NCBI GenBank assembly: GCA_965369635.1
Contig: CBDURC010000184.1
Coordinates: 1 to 6,183 of the forward strand
From: UBA3071 sp965369635
Lineage (GTDB): Bacteria > Chloroflexota > Anaerolineae > UBA3071
Length of the DNA stretch: 6,183 nt
Direction: 5' to 3'
Below, in pieces: positions 1-3,496 of the stretch (its first letter is position 1; every line of letters starts with the position of its first letter). The notes below the pieces were generated by a model. It was not told the origin of the DNA. It did no database searches and saw only the letters and a list, made by a program, of their open reading frames with translations. A program made the position numbers and the translations under genes.

Positions 1-29
1 AAGGGATAGCTGAATAGCTATCCTTTTTT
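1..29 (+). terminator. Rho-independent terminator of an upstream gene outside the window
   Basis: A perfect 8-bp stem (GGATAGCT at 4-11, AGCTATCC at 16-23) closes on a 4-base loop (GAAT) and is followed directly by six T residues at 24-29. Bases 1-3 can extend the stem against the T-tract with two A-T pairs and one G-T pair. The T-tract is on the + strand only, so it ends transcription coming from the left. The gene it serves is not in the window. It also insulates the downstream nuclease-helicase pair from that gene, so the pair needs its own promoter. Confidence 0.88.
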
Positions 30-204
30 GTTGCCTAAATCACACATTCCAAGTTATTGTTCAATGAAACAAAATTAACCTAGAAGGCTGGTAAGAACCG
101 ATGGCAGCCAATTACCTAAATAATGGCACAAAATCCCAGGCCACAAGCTCCGAGTCTTCATATAGATAAGCCCCAGAACCCAACCCGCCATAGTTTGCGT
201 TAAC
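30..204. other. Intergenic stretch without a recognisable gene
   Basis: No credible open reading frame is seen on either strand. The first 100 bases are more A/T-rich than the rest of the window, as expected for spacer DNA. A small inverted repeat (TTGTT at 57-61, AACAA at 68-72) is too short to interpret. The part from 136 to 170 resembles 223-261 and is listed separately as a repeat. Confidence 0.6.
136..170 (+). repeat. Imperfect direct repeat, first copy (second copy at 223-261)
   Basis: The two stretches share, in the same order and at nearly the same spacing, CCAGGCCA (136-143 and 223-230), GCTC (147-150 and 234-237), GAGTC (152-156 and 241-245) and TAT followed by GATA. By hand this gives about 25 identities over some 35 columns with a few gaps. 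The second copy lies in the left-end region of the IS3 remnant, between its presumed tip and the orfA ribosome binding site. The first copy may therefore be the left end of a related, older insertion. The match is short and imperfect, so chance similarity is possible. Confidence 0.45.
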
Positions 205-222
205 TGACCTTCCCCCCGAAAA

Positions 223-261
223 CCAGGCCAGTTGCTCTTAGAGTCCGCCTATGATACGAAG
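223..261 (+). repeat. Imperfect direct repeat, second copy (first copy at 136-170)
   Basis: This is the partner of 136-170, sharing the blocks CCAGGCCA, GCTC, GAGTC and TAT/GATA in order. It lies inside the IS3 remnant just before the ribosome binding site of orfA, so in an intact element it would be the non-coding left-end leader. Confidence 0.45.
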
Positions 262-278
262 GCATAAGGAGGGCTCTA

Positions 279-404
279 GTGAAAGCAAGGAGATACACAG
301 AGAAACAGATCATCACTGTGCTTAAGGAGGGGCAAGCCGGCGCCAAAACTGCCGATCTATGTCGCAAGTATGGCATGAGCGACGCCTCCTGCTATAACCA
401 GTAG
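279..404 (+). pseudogene. IS3-family transposase OrfA, 41-residue N-terminal fragment
   Basis: Starting from GTG at 279, the frame reads K-A-R-R-Y-T-E-K-Q-I-I-T-V-L-K-E-G, then AGAKTADLCRKYGMS, and stops at TAG (402-404). This is the typical start of the small IS3 OrfA protein, which is usually about 85-100 residues long. OrfA supplies the helix-turn-helix that recognises the element's ends, and OrfA is joined to the catalytic OrfB by ribosomal frameshifting. The first helices are present (about residues 20-40, turn at GMSDAS). The reading frame breaks where the family has Y-N-W followed by a lysine-rich stretch: here it reads Y-N-Q-stop. A strong ribosome binding site, AAGGAGGG at 266-273, sits 5 bases before the GTG and decides the start. 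No leucine zipper and no orfB follow, so I call it a broken gene rather than a functional short protein. Confidence 0.75.
307..320 (+). repeat. 14-bp direct repeat within orfA, first copy (second at 411-424)
   Basis: AGATCATCACTGTG occurs exactly at 307-320 and again at 411-424, 104 bases downstream. The similarity extends with mismatches and one inserted base through CTTaaGGAGG (first copy) against CTTgtGGAGG (second copy). The first copy encodes residues Q-I-I-T-V of OrfA. Confidence 0.85.
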
Positions 405-436
405 ACGAATAGATCATCACTGTGTCTTGTGGAGGC
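405..436 (+). pseudogene. Second, degenerate copy of the orfA start
   Basis: Bases 405-424, read in the frame of the ATC-ATC-ACT-GTG codons, give D-E-stop-I-I-T-V. Family OrfA proteins commonly have T-D-E-Q-I-I at this point, so the stop is explained by one CAG-to-TAG change. One extra base then shifts the frame to L-V-E-A, against L-K-E-A/G in normal OrfA. The similarity fades by about 436. It is either a remnant of a second related IS3 element or a partial duplication of the first. It encodes no functional product. The match is short, so confidence is limited. Confidence 0.45.
411..424 (+). repeat. 14-bp direct repeat, second copy (first at 307-320)
   Basis: This is an exact copy of AGATCATCACTGTG at 307-320. 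It lies just after the premature stop of the OrfA fragment, which suggests that the break came from joining two partial copies rather than from a point mutation alone. Confidence 0.85.
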
Positions 437-552
437 GAGGCCCACACTGGTCATGCTACAGGACATCTAACACAGGGTGTGTCTCAAGTTGCTACGTTGC
501 CTTTTGATCTCTTCAGAAGACATCCGACAACCAAGGCCCGACCACCTATGAG
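437..552. other. Intergenic stretch, nothing recognised
   Basis: Between the IS remnant and the promoter I find no protein or RNA gene. The only structure is a short inverted repeat, ACACA (470-474), GGG, TGTGT (478-482), too small to count as a terminator and without a T-tract. An open frame from 422 to 631 crosses this stretch, but it includes the promoter and the ribosome binding site of the next gene and has no recognisable protein features. Confidence 0.5.
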
Positions 553-580
553 TCGACCGCACCGCGGATTGGGCTATAAT
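553..580 (+). promoter_or_regulatory. Candidate sigma-70-type promoter of the nuclease-helicase operon
   Basis: A perfect -10 hexamer TATAAT lies at 575-580. Sixteen bases upstream is TCGACC at 553-558, which matches the -35 consensus TTGACA at four of six positions. Transcription would start near 587, giving a leader of about 48 bases before the GTG at 635. No other match this good was noticed between the terminator at 1-29 and the operon. Spacing and position fit well, but the call rests on consensus alone. Confidence 0.6.
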
Positions 581-619
581 AGGCCCCATAATCACATGCT
601 ACTGATAGCTTGTATGACT

Positions 620-625
620 GAGGGA
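620..625 (+). promoter_or_regulatory. Ribosome binding site of the AddB-like gene
   Basis: GAGGGA at 620-625 lies 9 bases before the GTG at 635, a slightly long but acceptable distance. Together with the in-frame TAA at 629-631 it fixes 635 as the start, because no earlier start is possible in that frame. Confidence 0.65.
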
Positions 626-634
626 CTGTAATCT

Positions 635-3496
635 GTGACGGTAGAACGGCATTTCTTGGGCTGGGATGCACCGGTTACAGACAAGGTACGGCAGTTTCTG
701 TTGCCGTCACAGCTTTCGGGCCCCGTCGATCTGGAGAGCCAGCTGATAGTGGTACCGACCAGGCAGGCGGGGCGAAGGCTGCGGGAAGCGCTGGCAATGC
801 ATTGCGCCGAGCAGAATACGGCGCTGCTGTCGCCCCGCGCAGTGACACCGGCCTTCTTCCTGCATCCCGAACACGGGCTAGGCAATGCAGCCAATCAAAC
901 AGAGGTAACAGCAGTCTGGATAGACGTATTGATGACAGCCGATCTCAGCCAGTACGGTGGGTTCTTTCCAGCACGAACGCCTGAGCAGTCCTTCACCTGG
1001 GCAATGCACACCGGCGGTCTGCTACAGCGGCTGCGGGATACGCTGGCCGATGGTGGACACTGCATAGCAGACATATATGCCGAATACGGCAGTATCCTGG
1101 AGGAACAGGAACGCTGGAGAGACATGGCCGGGCTGGAGGCGGCCTACATGGCAAGGCTGGCAGAACTCGGATTGGAGGACCCGTGTGAGACACTGATACG
1201 CCAGGCCGAACGGCCGGATCTCCCCGAGGGAGTCGAGCGAGTTGTCGTAGCTGCAGTTCCGGACCCGACGCCTATTACTCTCCGTGCCTTGGAGCATCTT
1301 TCCTCGCACGTAGCCGTTGATGTTCTCGTACACGCTCCAGAATCAATGGCGGACTACTTCGATGATTGGGGCCGCTCCATCACGGACAAATGGAACGAGA
1401 TCGAGATTGCCATACCCAACCCACAGAGAAACGTGCTCCTCACCGGCTCTCTAATGTCGCAGAGCCGCAAGGTTGTGGAGGTGATGGCGGAGGAGAGCAC
1501 CCGCTTCGGTCCAGCCGACATTGCCATCGGCGTGCCCAATAGTGAGATAACCCCTTTCCTGATGGCAGACCTGGCGGACAAGAACCTGATCGCTTTCGAT
1601 CCCGCGGGCAAGAGCATGGCAGAGCATCCGCTGTACCGCCTCCTCGAGTCTTTTCATGCCCTGGCTACTGAAGGGACATATTCCAGCTTCAGCGCGTTTC
1701 TGCGGCACGCCGACGTGCTCACATTCCTTAGTAAGAAGCACAATACCTCTGCGCGGTGGCTCCTAGAGGAACTGGACGAGTTCCAGAACCAGCACCTGCC
1801 TCTGGGCACGGAGGACATAACCAACCGTCTGTTGCGCAAGAACGCCGGAAATCAGGAGGATCAACGCGCATTCCGAAGCCTGCATAAGGCAGTGCTGTTT
1901 GTTCAGGAGCAACTTGAGTGGTTTCAGCGCCAGAACATGGACACCGCGGTACGCTCACTGCTACAGACGCTGTATGAGGTCAAAATGGTCACTCCCGGTG
2001 ACCCTGAAGACGGGGAGTTCATAGCGGCCTCCGAGTTGATAGAAAACACGCTTCGGGAACTGGCCAGCGACGTGATCAGCAGGCTCGGTATCGAGAAAGC
2101 GAACGCGCTGCAGATGCTGCTGCAAAGGCTGTCCCCACAGCGATACTTCGTCGAACGTCAGGGCGCCCTGATCGACCTCGAAGGCTGGCTGGAATTGCCC
2201 TGGAATCCTGCCCGGTTGATGATCGTCACGGGGATGAACGATGGTTTTGTCCCTGATGGGCAGCTGAGTGATGTCTTTCTGCCTGATACCCTGCGAAAGC
2301 AGCTGAACCTGCGCTGTGACGCCGACCGTCTGGCAAGGGATGCATATCTCATGCGTGGGCTTATCGAGTCACACAGCGATGATGGCCGTGTGTGCTTCCT
2401 CGTCAGCAAGACGGGGGCCACGCGTGATCCGTTGAAGCCGTCCCGCCTTCTCTTTCGCTGCAGCGACGCAGAGCTTCCCCAGCGTGCCAGACAGCTCTTC
2501 GGTGACGCGCAGGACGAACAGGCCGGCTACCCACCGACAATCAGCTTCCGTCTGCAAGCAGTCCCGCCTAGCGATATCCGGGCGGACAGGCTTGACCCCG
2601 CGAGACTATCAGTCACCAGGTTTAAGGAATATCTGAAGTGCCCCTTCCGTTTCTACCTCAAGCACGTCCTGGGCATGGAAGAACTCGACGACGAGAAGGT
2701 GGAGATGGACGCGCTCGATTTCGGATCACTGGTGCATGAGGTGCTGAGCCAGATCCCCAGGAGTCCCGCCATGGCCAAGTGTGAAGACCCCGTCAAGTTG
2801 ACTGAATTCCTCTGTGCTGAAGCGGACAAATGGGCAACCGAGCGCTTCGGGTCCCCGCTGCCGCTGCAGATAAGAATCCAGCTTGATGCCGCCAAACAGA
2901 GACTCCGCGCCGCAGCACGGGTACAGGCCGACCTGGTCGAAGAGGGCTGGCAGATACTTGACTCCGAGGTGGGAATCAAGGCCGCGCTCTGCGGTATGCC
3001 CATCGGTGGCAGGATCGACCGCATCGACAGGCACATCAAGACCGGTCGGATACGCATTCTCGACTACAAGACTTCCGATACTCTCCAGAAGGCCGACGAG
3101 GCTCACCTGGGCTCCGTCGTAGATGAAGTCCCCGACTACATGAGGGTAAGTGTAGATGGCAAAGAGAAGCGCTGGCTTGACCTGCAGTTGCCGCTGTACA
3201 GGCTACTCCTGCCCGAAGACAGGTTCTCTGACAGCATGGTTGAGCTCGGTTACTTCAATCTGCCCAAAGCCACAGACGAGACCGGAGTGGTGATCTGGGA
3301 AGGCCTTGATGATCACCTGCTGGCATCTGCAAGGCTCTGCGCCGAGTCAATCGTTGAAGATATCCGCAATCGCAGGTTCTGGCCACCGATCAAGAGAGTG
3401 AAATACGAAGATTTCGAGAGCCTGTTTCCGGGGGATATCCCTCACTGCATAGATGTGGAGGCTTTCGAAGCATTCATGAGGAAAGAGACGAAGTGA
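635..3496 (+). CDS. AddB-like subunit: PD-(D/E)XK nuclease family protein of a double-strand-break processing complex
   Basis: The 953-residue protein is probably the nuclease and scaffold subunit of a cytoplasmic AddAB-type complex that trims DNA ends for RecA-dependent repair. The N-terminal half resembles an inactivated superfamily 1 helicase: it has a motif Ia-like VVPTRQAGRRLREAL (39-53) but no Walker A. The block GMNDGFVPD (533-541), followed by an Arg/Asp-rich ADRLARDAYLM segment, is typical of AddB/RecC-type proteins. The nuclease starts with LSVTRFKEYLKCPF (658-671). Its RecB-type active site is complete: H701 in FGSLVHE, D795 in GGRIDRID, D810 and K812 in LDYKTS, and Q851/Y855 in QLPLY. 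C669 matches the first iron-sulfur ligand of Bacillus AddB, but the C-terminal three-cysteine cluster is absent; only C938 is there. At 953 residues it is shorter than Bacillus AddB (about 1,160). Start is GTG, first in frame after TAA at 629-631. The helicase gene overlaps its stop. The nuclease family is certain; the AddB role is inferred from the neighbour. Confidence 0.9.
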   Translation: MTVERHFLGWDAPVTDKVRQFLLPSQLSGPVDLESQLIVVPTRQAGRRLREALAMHCAEQNTALLSPRAVTPAFFLHPEHGLGNAANQTEVTAVWIDVLMTADLSQYGGFFPARTPEQSFTWAMHTGGLLQRLRDTLADGGHCIADIYAEYGSILEEQERWRDMAGLEAAYMARLAELGLEDPCETLIRQAERPDLPEGVERVVVAAVPDPTPITLRALEHLSSHVAVDVLVHAPESMADYFDDWGRSITDKWNEIEIAIPNPQRNVLLTGSLMSQSRKVVEVMAEESTRFGPADIAIGVPNSEITPFLMADLADKNLIAFDPAGKSMAEHPLYRLLESFHALATEGTYSSFSAFLRHADVLTFLSKKHNTSARWLLEELDEFQNQHLPLGTEDITNRLLRKNAGNQEDQRAFRSLHKAVLFVQEQLEWFQRQNMDTAVRSLLQTLYEVKMVTPGDPEDGEFIAASELIENTLRELASDVISRLGIEKANALQMLLQRLSPQRYFVERQGALIDLEGWLELPWNPARLMIVTGMNDGFVPDGQLSDVFLPDTLRKQLNLRCDADRLARDAYLMRGLIESHSDDGRVCFLVSKTGATRDPLKPSRLLFRCSDAELPQRARQLFGDAQDEQAGYPPTISFRLQAVPPSDIRADRLDPARLSVTRFKEYLKCPFRFYLKHVLGMEELDDEKVEMDALDFGSLVHEVLSQIPRSPAMAKCEDPVKLTEFLCAEADKWATERFGSPLPLQIRIQLDAAKQRLRAAARVQADLVEEGWQILDSEVGIKAALCGMPIGGRIDRIDRHIKTGRIRILDYKTSDTLQKADEAHLGSVVDEVPDYMRVSVDGKEKRWLDLQLPLYRLLLPEDRFSDSMVELGYFNLPKATDETGVVIWEGLDDHLLASARLCAESIVEDIRNRRFWPPIKRVKYEDFESLFPGDIPHCIDVEAFEAFMRKETK
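3478..3496 (+). promoter_or_regulatory. Translational coupling site: ribosome binding site and GTGA start/stop overlap
   Basis: The GTG start of the helicase (3493-3495) overlaps the TGA stop of the nuclease (3494-3496) in the sequence GTGA. GAGGA at 3478-3482, inside the end of the nuclease gene, lies 10 bases before the GTG and can serve as ribosome binding site. Such overlaps usually mean that ribosomes finishing the first gene start the second, which suits two subunits of one complex. Confidence 0.75.

Larger units (their letters stand above)
205..436 (+). mobile_element. Decayed IS3-family insertion sequence remnant (left end and start of orfA)
   Basis: The sequence TGACCTTCCCCCCG at 205-218 looks like the 5'-TG plus C-rich terminal repeat common in IS3-family elements, and it sits about 74 bases before an orfA start, a normal distance for that family. 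The orfA head at 279-404 supports the identification. No orfB, DDE transposase domain or matching right-hand inverted repeat follows, so the element is dead and most of it has been lost. The right boundary is uncertain: I place it at the end of similarity of a second partial orfA copy near 436. No target-site duplication can be defined. The left boundary is an inference from the terminal-like sequence. Confidence 0.6.

Noticed and set aside
57..72. TTGTT...AACAA inverted repeat and nearby A/T-rich DNA as a promoter or regulator site
   Set aside because: The arms are five bases long and no -35/-10 pair with proper spacing was found around them.
470..482. Inverted repeat ACACA-GGG-TGTGT as terminator or operator
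   Set aside because: The stem is only five base pairs with a three-base loop and no T-tract follows, so it does not support a terminator or a specific operator call.
422..631. Open frame of 69 codons from GTG at 422, ending four bases before the nuclease gene
   Set aside because: It begins inside a decayed orfA repeat, contains the likely promoter and the ribosome binding site of the next gene, has no binding site of its own that fits, and its His/Pro/Thr-rich translation resembles no family I know.
1..634. CRISPR array, tRNA, riboswitch or attachment site in the spacer
   Set aside because: No regularly spaced repeats, no tRNA-like cloverleaf and no extended conserved structure were seen; the repeats present are better explained by IS remnants.
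592..3122. Many open frames of 60-134 codons on the - strand and in other + frames within the nuclease gene
   Set aside because: All lie inside the 953-codon gene, which has convincing domain structure over its length. Their Cys/Ser/Arg-rich composition is typical of shadow frames in GC-rich coding DNA.
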